Of a DNA stretch of 34,207 bases, positions 1 through 6,768 are shown piece by piece. The notes under the pieces are model-generated. The model saw only the letters and a list, made by a program, of their open reading frames with translations, was not told where the DNA came from and did no database searches. A program made the position numbers and the translations under genes. The DNA lies in NCBI GenBank assembly GCA_021399395.1, contig JAAFKJ010000070.1, positions 1 to 34,207 of the forward strand. Direction: 5' to 3'. The stretch comes from Candidatus Heimdallarchaeota archaeon. GTDB taxonomy: Archaea > Asgardarchaeota > Heimdallarchaeia > Heimdallarchaeales > Heimdallarchaeaceae. The stretch's first letter is position 1. Every line of letters begins with the position of its first letter.

Positions 1-233
1 AAAAATATTTCATCCAGTTCATCATTGTTAACATTCCTTTTATCAATCTGAATGAAATAAAAATCTCTTATTTTCCCCTCTCTATAGAGTAAATTCTCTA
101 ACCGTTCTCCAAACTTATCTTTGAACAGACTTAGAGCTTTCAAAACTGAAGAGTTCTCATCTATCTCTATTTGGACATATCTTTCTTTAGTTATTGTACG
201 CAACTGTCCAAAGCATTGTATAGAAACCTTCAT
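1..233 (-). CDS. MoaD/ThiS-like beta-grasp protein, partial (C-terminus off the left edge)
   Basis: The frame opens with ATG at 233 and runs 77 codons to the window edge without a stop. It begins MKVSIQCFGQLRTITKE, continues through VQIEIDENSSVLKAL and LENLLYREGKIRDFYFIQID, and reaches NNDELDEIF. The pattern (KV-x-x-x-FG-LR, a hydrophobic second strand, a helix with SVLKAL, then a long third strand) is that of the MoaD/ThiS/ubiquitin-like beta-grasp sulfur carriers. The C-terminal Gly-Gly that would decide activity lies outside the window. In archaea such proteins (SAMPs) serve in molybdopterin or tRNA thiolation, or as protein modifiers. It lies on the same strand as the comDE-like genes but is separated from them by the TnpB element. 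Family call moderately sure; role unknown. Confidence 0.62.
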   Translation of the reverse strand, partial: MKVSIQCFGQLRTITKERYVQIEIDENSSVLKALSLFKDKFGERLENLLYREGKIRDFYFIQIDKRNVNNDELDEIF

Positions 234-365
234 GGTAAAGACATCTCAAGAATTTATTAAAAGATTTTGTCGTGTAGTCATATTAAAGTGATGCTGAATA
301 CGTTCAAATTAAGGCTGCAAGTAAGATATTACAGGGGCTTTTATAGAGAAATATGGGTTTACAAC

Positions 366-1676
366 ATGATGACACTAGTTTGGAGAGTAGAGTGTATAGA
401 ATTACCATTTACACCAGCTCTAAGCACACTTTGTCATCAAGTAAAAAATCTCTATAATCGAGCAAATTTTCTTATTAAAAAATCGCTAGATAAGAACAAG
501 AAATTTCTCAGTTATTACGAACTCAACAGTTTACTCAAACCAGAAGAGTGTTATAGAACCCTCCCAGCTCATACAGCTCAGCATACTTTGAAATTACTAT
601 CTAGAAATTGGAAGGCTTATTTTCAAGCATTGAAGGAGTGGAAGAATCATCCTCAAAAGTTCCTAGCTCAACCCCGAGCTCCTAGATACAAGCCTAAAGA
701 TGGAGAAGGGGTAGCGATTGTAACCAACCAACAAACTAGATTGAGGAATAGCTGGGTGATTTTTCCTAAGAAAGTGGGGTTCTACTACAAAACTCGTCTA
801 ACAGCAAGGTGTAAGTTAAAGGAAGTAAGGATAGTTCCAAGAAAGGTAGGGTATACTCTAGAAATAGTGTATGAGAAAATCCTGCCCAAGCAATTTACCA
901 AGCGAACTAGAAAAGGTGCTATCGATTTAGGGACCACAAACCTCGTGGCCTTCGTAGATAACCTCGGGAATCAAGCGATTGTTGTCAAGGATCACGGTAA
1001 AGGTATCAAAAGTATCATCCAATACTATCAGAAAAGACAGAAAGAATTGAAGGCACGGTACGTGCAGCAGCAGAAAAAAATGTTAAAACATCAACAGAAG
1101 TTAGTCTATGGTCCAGCTTATTACAAGCTAAGAGAGAAGTTTCGAAAGAAACTCAAGAATGCTCTCCATCATCTCACTACTTATCTTGTTGAGCTCTTTG
1201 TTGAGCGCGATCTTCATGAGGTGATCATAGGGTATAATCCTCTTTGGAAACAGCAAGTGAACTTAGGGAAGAAGATCACCCAGATGTTCGTCTCCGTCCC
1301 TTTCCTGAAGATCATCCAACAACTGAAGTATAAAGCTGAAGAACGAGGGATACTTGTCGATACTGTTCTTGAAGACTATACTTCCAAAAGTAGTTTCTTG
1401 GACAATGAGTTTCCTCAGAAACGAGCTAAGTATGCTGGAAAACGTCATCCTCGAGGGATGTTCACTTCTAATCTTGGACACAAGATCAACTCTGATGTTA
1501 ATGCTGCCTACAATATTCTGATCAAAAGCGATCCTAATGCACTTCCTTCACGAAGTGTTGATGGGGTAGGAGGATACGTGATGTATCCCCGTAGGGTGTG
1601 TGTAGACCCACCAGGAATGACATGCACATCGACTATGAAACATGCTCAACGATGCTTGGTTAAGATACCAACATGA
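366..1676 (+). CDS. tnpB: TnpB-like RNA-guided nuclease (IS605 OrfB family), zinc finger missing
   Basis: A 436-residue TnpB if started at the ATG at 366. The frame extends to TTG at 267, but homology-like sequence begins near the double Met. The N-terminal OrfB helical region (LPFTPALSTL, AHTAQHTLKLL) is followed by the RuvC core: RuvC-I AIDLGTTNL (Asp187) and RuvC-III INSDVNAAYNIL (Asp377). At the usual RuvC-II position there is VIIGYNPLWKQ without the expected Glu. LEDYTSKSSFLDN (Glu336) occupies the place where most TnpBs carry TSKxCxxCG, so both zinc-finger cysteine pairs are absent. This resembles a known OrfB branch with GHN..WKQ and ESYTSKASFLD motifs. TnpB proteins cut DNA guided by an omega-RNA. 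Function here is plausible but the rearranged site is inferred. Confidence 0.88.
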   Translation: MMTLVWRVECIELPFTPALSTLCHQVKNLYNRANFLIKKSLDKNKKFLSYYELNSLLKPEECYRTLPAHTAQHTLKLLSRNWKAYFQALKEWKNHPQKFLAQPRAPRYKPKDGEGVAIVTNQQTRLRNSWVIFPKKVGFYYKTRLTARCKLKEVRIVPRKVGYTLEIVYEKILPKQFTKRTRKGAIDLGTTNLVAFVDNLGNQAIVVKDHGKGIKSIIQYYQKRQKELKARYVQQQKKMLKHQQKLVYGPAYYKLREKFRKKLKNALHHLTTYLVELFVERDLHEVIIGYNPLWKQQVNLGKKITQMFVSVPFLKIIQQLKYKAEERGILVDTVLEDYTSKSSFLDNEFPQKRAKYAGKRHPRGMFTSNLGHKINSDVNAAYNILIKSDPNALPSRSVDGVGGYVMYPRRVCVDPPGMTCTSTMKHAQRCLVKIPT

Positions 1677-1690
1677 CAAAAACTCATCAT
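1540..1690 (+). ncRNA. candidate omega-RNA / right-end structure overlapping the tnpB 3' end
   Basis: TnpB guide RNAs are normally transcribed across the 3' end of tnpB. This stretch is locally G-rich and structured, unlike its surroundings. GGATAC (1572-1577) pairs with GTATCC (1583-1588) around a 5-nt loop, and TTGGT (1656-1660) pairs with ACCAA (1667-1671) around a 6-nt loop. The encoded protein tail past RuvC-III (SVDGVGGYVMYP onward) looks unconserved, as expected where RNA structure rather than protein is selected. The boundaries are guesses. Confidence 0.3.
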
Positions 1691-1703
1691 TTAAGCTCTT
1701 CCT

Positions 1704-2267
1704 TCAACCAAATTTATTCAGGAATTTTTCCTTAATCTCAATAGGTTTCCAAGGTATGTTTTCTAAGTTCTCAACGTCATCTCCAACTACAATATGTAGA
1801 ACAGCTGTTTGGTCACCGGTGAGAAGGATTTCAAAAGCTTCAGACAGTTTTGTGGGACTTTCGATTGCGTTCAGACTCCCGAAGTGTTTGATACCCATCC
1901 CTTCTAGAAGTTTAAGATAATCTAAGGATGAAGTAACTGTTTCTTGCCCACCTGTTGTGGCGTAAGATCCATTGTCAAGGATAATCAATCTAAGATTTGA
2001 AGGAAGGTTGTTTCCGATAGTTGCCAGAGAACTGAGCCCCATCAGGAAATTGCCATCTCCTGTAAAAATTATAACTTGTTTTTTTGGTTGGGCTAAAGCT
2101 AGACCCAAACCAATAGACATTGGTAAACCCATACTTCCTCGAAGATAAATCTGAGGTTGAGGTAAGAAAGTGAATACTTGTCTGCTAACGTTACCATTAG
2201 AACTCACAATTAGGACATCATCTGAAATAGAATCTTTCAAGGCAGCGACCACTTCTTCTCCTCTCAT
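1704..2267 (-). CDS. comE: ComE-like sulfopyruvate/phosphonopyruvate decarboxylase, beta (TPP-binding) subunit
   Basis: The 187-residue protein has the thiamine-diphosphate motif of the decarboxylase C-terminal half: GDG at residues 70-72, about 26 residues of spacing, then Asn99 in LDNGSYATTGGQ. The segment LRGSMGLPMSIGLGLALAQP is typical of ComE and of phosphonopyruvate decarboxylase. The length matches methanogen ComE. The start ATG at 2267 overlaps the stop of the alpha-subunit gene (ATGA), so the pair is translationally coupled and should form one enzyme. ComDE makes sulfoacetaldehyde on the way to coenzyme M; the close relative Ppd makes phosphonoacetaldehyde. No comABC or pepM gene is visible, so the substrate is undecided. 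Confidence 0.85.
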   Translation of the reverse strand: MRGEEVVAALKDSISDDVLIVSSNGNVSRQVFTFLPQPQIYLRGSMGLPMSIGLGLALAQPKKQVIIFTGDGNFLMGLSSLATIGNNLPSNLRLIILDNGSYATTGGQETVTSSLDYLKLLEGMGIKHFGSLNAIESPTKLSEAFEILLTGDQTAVLHIVVGDDVENLENIPWKPIEIKEKFLNKFG

Positions 2268-2761
2268 TCGCTCAAAACCCCCTTTTCAACAAGAATGCAG
2301 ACAACCTCATTATTCGTTATCATTTCTTCAATAGCTCGATTAATAGTATCTTGCCAATCTTGCTCATACAATATCTCATAAGGGACATTATAGGCGTTCA
2401 AAATTTCTTCAGTAACATCACCCATTATAGAATGCTCAGGGAAGTCAGTATCAGGTTCCAATCCTCTATAGCTAACAAAGAGCAGAAGAGGGATTTGGTA
2501 AAGCTGAGCTAAAGAAGTAAGAGCATCACCAATGGTAGCTAAACCAGAATTTTGCATGATAACAAAAGACTGTTTTCCTCCAAGATAATAACCACAAGAA
2601 ATACCCACTGCTTCATCTTCACGAGTAGCAGAAACATAGTTGATTTTATCACTCTTTTCAAGCTCAATGAATAACTCCTTGAAATATGAACATGGAACTC
2701 CAGAAGCAAGTGTGAAACCATGACCATGCAGATAAGAAATAAGTTCAGCTGAATCTATCAA
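2264..2761 (-). CDS. comD: ComD-like sulfopyruvate/phosphonopyruvate decarboxylase, alpha subunit
   Basis: The 165-residue protein is the length of ComD. It has GVPCSYFKEL near residues 21-30, ATREDEAVGI (Glu48 is the likely TPP-activating glutamate) and MQNSGLATIGDALTSL, followed by IPLLLFVSYRG. These are hallmarks of the PYR-domain half of ComDE/Ppd enzymes. The start is TTG at 2761: no in-frame ATG precedes the conserved N-terminus, and AGGTAG lies just upstream as a possible ribosome site. It heads a two-gene operon with the beta subunit (4-base overlap) under a TATA-like promoter near 2800. Subunit identity is well supported; sulfopyruvate versus phosphonopyruvate is not resolved. Confidence 0.85.
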   Translation of the reverse strand: MIDSAELISYLHGHGFTLASGVPCSYFKELFIELEKSDKINYVSATREDEAVGISCGYYLGGKQSFVIMQNSGLATIGDALTSLAQLYQIPLLLFVSYRGLEPDTDFPEHSIMGDVTEEILNAYNVPYEILYEQDWQDTINRAIEEMITNNEVVCILVEKGVLSE

Positions 2762-2772
2762 ACGAATCTACC

Positions 2773-2817
2773 TTAAGCAAGTGAAAAAACAATCCTAACT
2801 ATATATAATTTGCTTAA
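2773..2817 (-). promoter_or_regulatory. promoter of the comDE-like operon with flanking inverted repeat
   Basis: Read on the minus strand, AATTATATATAGT (2799-2811) is a TATA-like box about 43 bases before the TTG start, leaving a short leader with AGGTAG. TTAAGCAA at 2773-2780 and TTGCTTAA at 2810-2817 are an exact 8-bp inverted repeat bracketing the box. That arrangement would suit a repressor operator. Confidence 0.4.
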
Positions 2818-2840
2818 AGAAAGTAAGAAGAGTGTAAGAG

Positions 2841-3404
2841 TTACTTATTCTCAACGGTTAAACGTTCAAAATATGCAGAGATATTCTGCACTAAAGTATC
2901 GAAGACCTGTTCGACATTCAACCCTGTCTTAGCAGAAGTTTCCATATAAGGAACATAAAATCCTGACCACTCACTAAGTTGATCAGCATATTCTTGAGCA
3001 TATTCTGCAGGAACAGAATGAGGGGTTGATTCACGAAGGTCTGCTTTATTACCGATTAAAACGATAGGGACGATGCGGTTTTTGTTGTTACGTATTAACT
3101 CATGTAACCAGTTAGGTAGGACTGAATAGGTTTCTGGACGAGAAATATCAAAGACGAGTAAAGCTCCTGCAGTACCTCTATAGTAGACCTCTCGAACTGC
3201 AGAAAAACGTTGTTGACCGGCAAGATCCCAAATCTGAAGTGTGTATTCAGTGTTTTTGGAAACCATCTTTTTGACGGCGAAATCTGCACCAATTGTCATC
3301 ATATATCCTTCTTTGAAAGTCTCTCCTAAGTATGTACGACGAAGGGAAGTCTTTCCGACTGCTCCTTCTCCAAGCAATGAAATCTTGAAAATTCTCTGGC
3401 TCAC
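2841..3404 (-). CDS. Rab-like small GTPase
   Basis: The 187-residue Ras-superfamily GTPase has every G motif intact: G1 GEGAVGKTS (residues 12-20), switch I Thr37 in MMTIGADFAVKK, G3 WDLAGQQRF (Asp60, Gln64), G4 NKAD (119-122) and G5 ETSAKTG (Ser157-Lys159). TIGADFAVKK and YYRGTAGALLVFDI are closest in style to Rab proteins. There is no C-terminal prenylation cysteine (the end reads FERLTVENK), so it is probably cytosolic or recruited by partners. The start is GTG at 3404; TATATA at 3423-3428 lies about 22 bases upstream, consistent with a leaderless mRNA. Such GTPases are abundant in Asgard archaea and are a main reason for the taxonomic call. Confidence 0.93.
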   Translation of the reverse strand: MSQRIFKISLLGEGAVGKTSLRRTYLGETFKEGYMMTIGADFAVKKMVSKNTEYTLQIWDLAGQQRFSAVREVYYRGTAGALLVFDISRPETYSVLPNWLHELIRNNKNRIVPIVLIGNKADLRESTPHSVPAEYAQEYADQLSEWSGFYVPYMETSAKTGLNVEQVFDTLVQNISAYFERLTVENK

Positions 3405-3420
3405 TCTAACACCATCTCTT

Positions 3421-3430
3421 CCTATATATT
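3421..3430 (-). promoter_or_regulatory. TATA box of the small GTPase gene
   Basis: CCTATATATT on the plus strand (AATATATAGG on the minus strand) is centred about 22 bases upstream of the GTG start. That is close to the archaeal TATA-to-start distance, so a leaderless or near-leaderless transcript is likely. Confidence 0.4.
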
Positions 3431-3560
3431 TTGTCCTTTTTTGTTATTTAAACAATATGTTATAGGGAACGCTCAGAAATCTTCCAGTTAGATTTTCTAA
3501 AGAATGTTGGATTAAGGTTTTTCCACAAAAAAGAAATAATAGTAGTTCATAATTGAATTG

Positions 3561-4022
3561 ATGGAATATACTATCAGTCCTATCGGAACAATTGAATCAC
3601 CGTTTGAGGACAATGAAGAAGCCCCTATCCAACCTAGTTTCTCTGATGCTTTTGGAACCATCATCATTAATCCTGAATTTGTTGAAGGTCTTACAGAATT
3701 AGAAGGATTCTCACACATTATCCTCCTTTATTTGTTCGATAGAGCTACAACTGTAGACCTTAAGGTTATACCTTATCTAGATGACACTCCTAAAGGTATT
3801 TTTGCCATTCGTCATCCGAACAGACCCAATAAAATAGGCATGTCGATTGTACAATTAGTAAAAATAGACAAGAATAAACTTTTAGTCAAAGGTATAGACG
3901 TACTTAACCAAACGCCACTGATAGATATTAAACCATTTGTACCCGAATTTGATATTAAGGGGATAGACAATACAGAAATAGGTTGGTTAGCAAAGAAACT
4001 TCGTAACCAAGAAGGTGAATGA
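3561..4022 (+). CDS. trmO: TrmO-like tRNA N6-methyladenosine methyltransferase (TsaA/UPF0066)
   Basis: The protein is 153 residues from the ATG at 3561 (a TTG directly before it is in frame but unneeded). It carries the family signature: ISPIGTIESPF at the N-terminus, EGFSHIILLYLFDRA, GIFAIRHPNRPNKIGMSIVQL, then KGIDVLNQTPLIDIKPFVPEFD. TrmO uses SAM to methylate N6-threonylcarbamoyladenosine at position 37 of certain tRNAs. Archaeal members usually have only this single beta-barrel domain, as here. It overlaps the next gene by 8 bases, so the two are probably cotranslated although no functional link is obvious. Family assignment firm; tRNA substrate inferred. Confidence 0.9.
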   Translation: MEYTISPIGTIESPFEDNEEAPIQPSFSDAFGTIIINPEFVEGLTELEGFSHIILLYLFDRATTVDLKVIPYLDDTPKGIFAIRHPNRPNKIGMSIVQLVKIDKNKLLVKGIDVLNQTPLIDIKPFVPEFDIKGIDNTEIGWLAKKLRNQEGE

Positions 4023-5109
4023 TATAACAAAAGTAGACTGCGCAATAGTTTTAGCTGGAGGAAAAGGTACCAGACTAAGACCTTTAACAACTAACCTCCC
4101 TAAACCATTGGTTCCTGTTACTCTTACTCCTATGATAGATTTTTCAATCAAACAACTGACAGATGCGGGTATATCAAAGATCATAGTGGCGGTCAAATAT
4201 CTAGGAGAGCAAATCAAAGACTATCTACTCTCTTCACCTAAATTTGAGGGGTTAGACATTACTATTCCTGATATAGATCCTATTGGAACAGCTGATGCAG
4301 TTAGAAAAGTTTCCAATTTAATCGATGGAGATTACATTGTTTCAATGGCAGATATTGTTTGTGATTTATCAATCAAACAGATGCAAAAATTCTTCTACAA
4401 AACTGATGCTTATGCTACTATTAGTCTCAAGAATATAGATTTTCCTACAAAGAAATTTGGTGTTATATTATTAGATAAAAATCAGAATATAGATATTTTT
4501 CTGGAAAAACCCAAACCTGAAGAGATGTTATTTACTACAATGGCTTTTGCATATAGACCTGTTGCTGAATTTCATCAAAATTTGGTGAATACTGGTATCT
4601 ATTGTTTCAAAAATGAAACGCTGGAAATACTTGATAGTTTAAGCGATATTAATGACTTTGGTACTGATTTCTTTCCATATCTTTTACAAGAGAAATTTAA
4701 ACTAAATGGATTTATTGACGAATATTATTGGATAGATTGCGGAAATATAAGAAGCTACTTGTGGTCGAATTTTGATATAATGCGGGGATTTGTTAGTGGT
4801 TTTAATCCCCCTGGTAAAAACAAAGATGGAATATATCAAGGAGAAAATTGTTCAATCTCTCCTGATGCTAAACTTATCTCTCCTGTGGTTTTGGGAAACA
4901 ATGTGACTATAGCAGACAATACCTCTATTGGACCATTTGTTGTTCTTCATGATGATGTAAATATCGCTAAGAACTCCAGAGTTGAACGAAGTGTAATTTG
5001 GGAAAATTCTATTATAGATGAAGGTGCAACAATAGAAAAATCTGTTATATGTAATGACATGAAAATTGAAAAAAACAGAACAATAATAAACTATTCTGCA
5101 ATTAGTTGA
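4015..5109 (+). CDS. sugar-phosphate nucleotidyltransferase with left-handed beta-helix tail
   Basis: The 364-residue protein (GTG start at 4015, inside the end of trmO) opens with the nucleotidyltransferase signature IVLAGGKGTRLRPLTTNLPK, with Lys30-Pro31. VSMADIVCDLS supplies the expected metal/catalytic Asp. From about residue 270 there are hexapeptide-type repeats (CSISPDAKL, VVLGNNVTIADNTSIG, NIAKNSRVERSVIWENSII), a left-handed beta-helix as in archaeal glucose-1-phosphate or mannose-1-phosphate nucleotidyltransferases. It activates a sugar phosphate to an NDP-sugar, possibly for the glycogen or glycosylation enzymes elsewhere in the window. The nucleotide and sugar cannot be read from sequence. 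It is the middle gene of a three-gene plus-strand run. Confidence 0.9.
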   Translation: MNDITKVDCAIVLAGGKGTRLRPLTTNLPKPLVPVTLTPMIDFSIKQLTDAGISKIIVAVKYLGEQIKDYLLSSPKFEGLDITIPDIDPIGTADAVRKVSNLIDGDYIVSMADIVCDLSIKQMQKFFYKTDAYATISLKNIDFPTKKFGVILLDKNQNIDIFLEKPKPEEMLFTTMAFAYRPVAEFHQNLVNTGIYCFKNETLEILDSLSDINDFGTDFFPYLLQEKFKLNGFIDEYYWIDCGNIRSYLWSNFDIMRGFVSGFNPPGKNKDGIYQGENCSISPDAKLISPVVLGNNVTIADNTSIGPFVVLHDDVNIAKNSRVERSVIWENSIIDEGATIEKSVICNDMKIEKNRTIINYSAIS

Positions 5110-5131
5110 TTGTAACAGCTGGTTATAGACG

Positions 5132-5767
5132 ATGAAGAAGCTCCTAAACAAACTGACATTCTTTCTGATAGCTCTATTTGTGTTCAATCTCTCAATATCC
5201 CCTACACATGCACAAGCGACAAGCATAACCTTTCGTGATATGGACATAGAACTTGATGATGTGAATAATTATGGTGGAGTGAGAGTAGTTGTATTTTTTT
5301 CTCATACATGCCAAGTGTGCAAAGAAGAAGTCGCTACATTGAAACAGATTGACAATGATTACAATATTAGCATTTTCATGTTAAATTATTTTCAAGCATC
5401 TGAGAACGATACAATTGTTGATTTCATAGATGAGGCCAATGCACCTGATCACTGGATCTATGGTTTCATGACAGATGGAACAATCATTGGTTTCAACATT
5501 GTAAGTGTACCTGTAACAGTAGTGCTAGATGAATTAGGGCGAATAGTTGGAGATATGGTGGGTGCTGTAAGTTACAGATTTTTAGAGAGTGTTGTGATTA
5601 ATGCTATAGAGCAAAATACTGATGAATATTTCACAGAACGACGTGAAGACCCAGGTAGTAACTTAGATGTAATATTCATTGCTGTTGGTGTTATAATTTC
5701 TGCAGTGGTTGTTTACTTCCTTGTTCAATCTATACCCCCAAGAAAGAAAAAAGAAGAACAAGAATAA
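5132..5767 (+). CDS. membrane-anchored extracytoplasmic thioredoxin-fold protein
   Basis: The 211-residue protein has an N-terminal signal segment (hydrophobic residues about 8-24, ending near THAQA) and a thioredoxin-like core with the redox pair C60-Q-V-C63 in FFSHTCQVCKEE. A cis-proline candidate lies in SVPVTVVLDELG, and a C-terminal membrane helix (VIFIAVGVIISAVVVYFLV) is followed by a lysine/arginine-rich tail. The fold therefore faces outside, held by its C-terminal anchor. It probably reduces, oxidises or shuffles disulfides in exported proteins, and a partner could be the VKOR protein at 21135. It follows the nucleotidyltransferase by 22 bases and abuts a convergent gene with no spacer. 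Confidence 0.82.
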   Translation: MKKLLNKLTFFLIALFVFNLSISPTHAQATSITFRDMDIELDDVNNYGGVRVVVFFSHTCQVCKEEVATLKQIDNDYNISIFMLNYFQASENDTIVDFIDEANAPDHWIYGFMTDGTIIGFNIVSVPVTVVLDELGRIVGDMVGAVSYRFLESVVINAIEQNTDEYFTERREDPGSNLDVIFIAVGVIISAVVVYFLVQSIPPRKKKEEQE

Positions 5768-6694
5768 TTAAATTTTCGCACTACAACTTTGGCACTTTTT
5801 AGCATCATCATAGACTACTACACCACATTCTGGACAGAAGATTGAGAAATTTTGCTTAATTGGAACCTCAATTACTTTGTCTTGAAATTCAATTAGTTTA
5901 ATTCCCTGGATCTCAGGTAATCCATTGTTCCTCTGCTTTTTATCATGATTCAACAGAAGATGCCCTCTATCTATCTTGCTGCTGTCCTTCCAAATATAGA
6001 TGAAGAAACCTATTGCTATTACTGCTGATATGTACGTCATCACCAGCTCGGAATATATGAAGAATATAATGGCCCATGATCCTCCTAGTTGAGCAAATAT
6101 AAGGATAATGAAGGGAAGTAAATAACGAACGAAAGGATTAACAGCAAATAAGAGATAAAAGATACTTGTACCTGTTGAAACCTCCTTGTATCTCCCTATC
6201 ATGTTAATTAAATTCTTAAGAAGCACAAATCCATAAACATGCAACATTATCATGAGTAAGAATGGAACTGTTAGGTCACCTTGATGACTATAATTTAGCT
6301 CAGCTCTTAATTCTGTGAGTATCTCATACATTGTTACAAATACTCCAGCGCCAATGATTGAAATGAAGATGCGGTTTATTTTTTTCCTGCTTTCCATCCC
6401 CAGATTATTTCTTTTCCAACTCAAAACTTGCAATCCTATTGGAACAAACATTAGAGTAAGGTATGCTGAGTCAACAATTCTCCAAATTCTCCACATAGGT
6501 GCTGTAGGAATTTCTAAAGTAAGAAATAATACTCTGTTAACCATTTCTGAAATATAATAAATCATCATCCCAAACCCTGCTAATTTTAGCCAGAAGAAAG
6601 AGAATTTATCTGTTCCAAAATTATTGGTTGGATACTTCTCTTCATTCACAGAATCAGCTGCAAAATTGTCAGCTGATTGATTTTTATTACTCAT
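5768..6694 (-). CDS. multi-pass membrane protein with C-terminal zinc ribbon, function unknown
   Basis: I do not recognise a named family. The 308 residues hold roughly six or seven hydrophobic helices between about residues 30 and 235 (for example FFWLKLAGFGMMIYYI and LVMTYISAVIAIGFFIYIW). A soluble tail follows, ending in a zinc ribbon, FCPECG and CQSCS (Cys287, 290, 301, 304). The ribbon should lie in the cytosol. It joins the other zinc-bearing membrane proteins at 13771-16492, although no sequence similarity beyond the CxxC pairs is visible. Its stop codon touches that of the convergent thioredoxin gene, so the two transcripts must overlap at their 3' ends. Confidence 0.75.
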   Translation of the reverse strand: MSNKNQSADNFAADSVNEEKYPTNNFGTDKFSFFWLKLAGFGMMIYYISEMVNRVLFLTLEIPTAPMWRIWRIVDSAYLTLMFVPIGLQVLSWKRNNLGMESRKKINRIFISIIGAGVFVTMYEILTELRAELNYSHQGDLTVPFLLMIMLHVYGFVLLKNLINMIGRYKEVSTGTSIFYLLFAVNPFVRYLLPFIILIFAQLGGSWAIIFFIYSELVMTYISAVIAIGFFIYIWKDSSKIDRGHLLLNHDKKQRNNGLPEIQGIKLIEFQDKVIEVPIKQNFSIFCPECGVVVYDDAKKCQSCSAKI

Positions 6695-6768
6695 CGCTTA
6701 TCGTTTGAACTGCATCTAAAGTACTTATAAATTGTTCTGTCTTTCGGAATATTGACTTAAAACATCTA

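Larger units (their letters stand above)
250..1703 (+). mobile_element. IS200/IS605-type element carrying only tnpB
   Basis: A plus-strand tnpB sits between minus-strand genes (comE-like ending at 1704, MoaD-like starting at 233), which suggests insertion into or beside a minus-strand gene group. No Y1 transposase (tnpA) is visible, so it would be a tnpB-only (IS1341-type) element that needs TnpA in trans. The ends are not precisely definable. The right end must lie in the last coding bases or the 27 bases before the comE-like stop; a 5-bp hairpin at 1656-1671 is a candidate for part of it. Coordinates are approximate. Confidence 0.5.

Noticed and set aside
1642-1920. Plus-strand open frame opposite the comE-like gene
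   Set aside because: It lies antisense to a strongly conserved TPP-binding domain and has no recognisable features.
4852-5247. 131-codon minus-strand frame opposite the nucleotidyltransferase tail
   Set aside because: Cys/Tyr-rich reading of the reverse strand of hexapeptide repeats; no start context and no family pattern.
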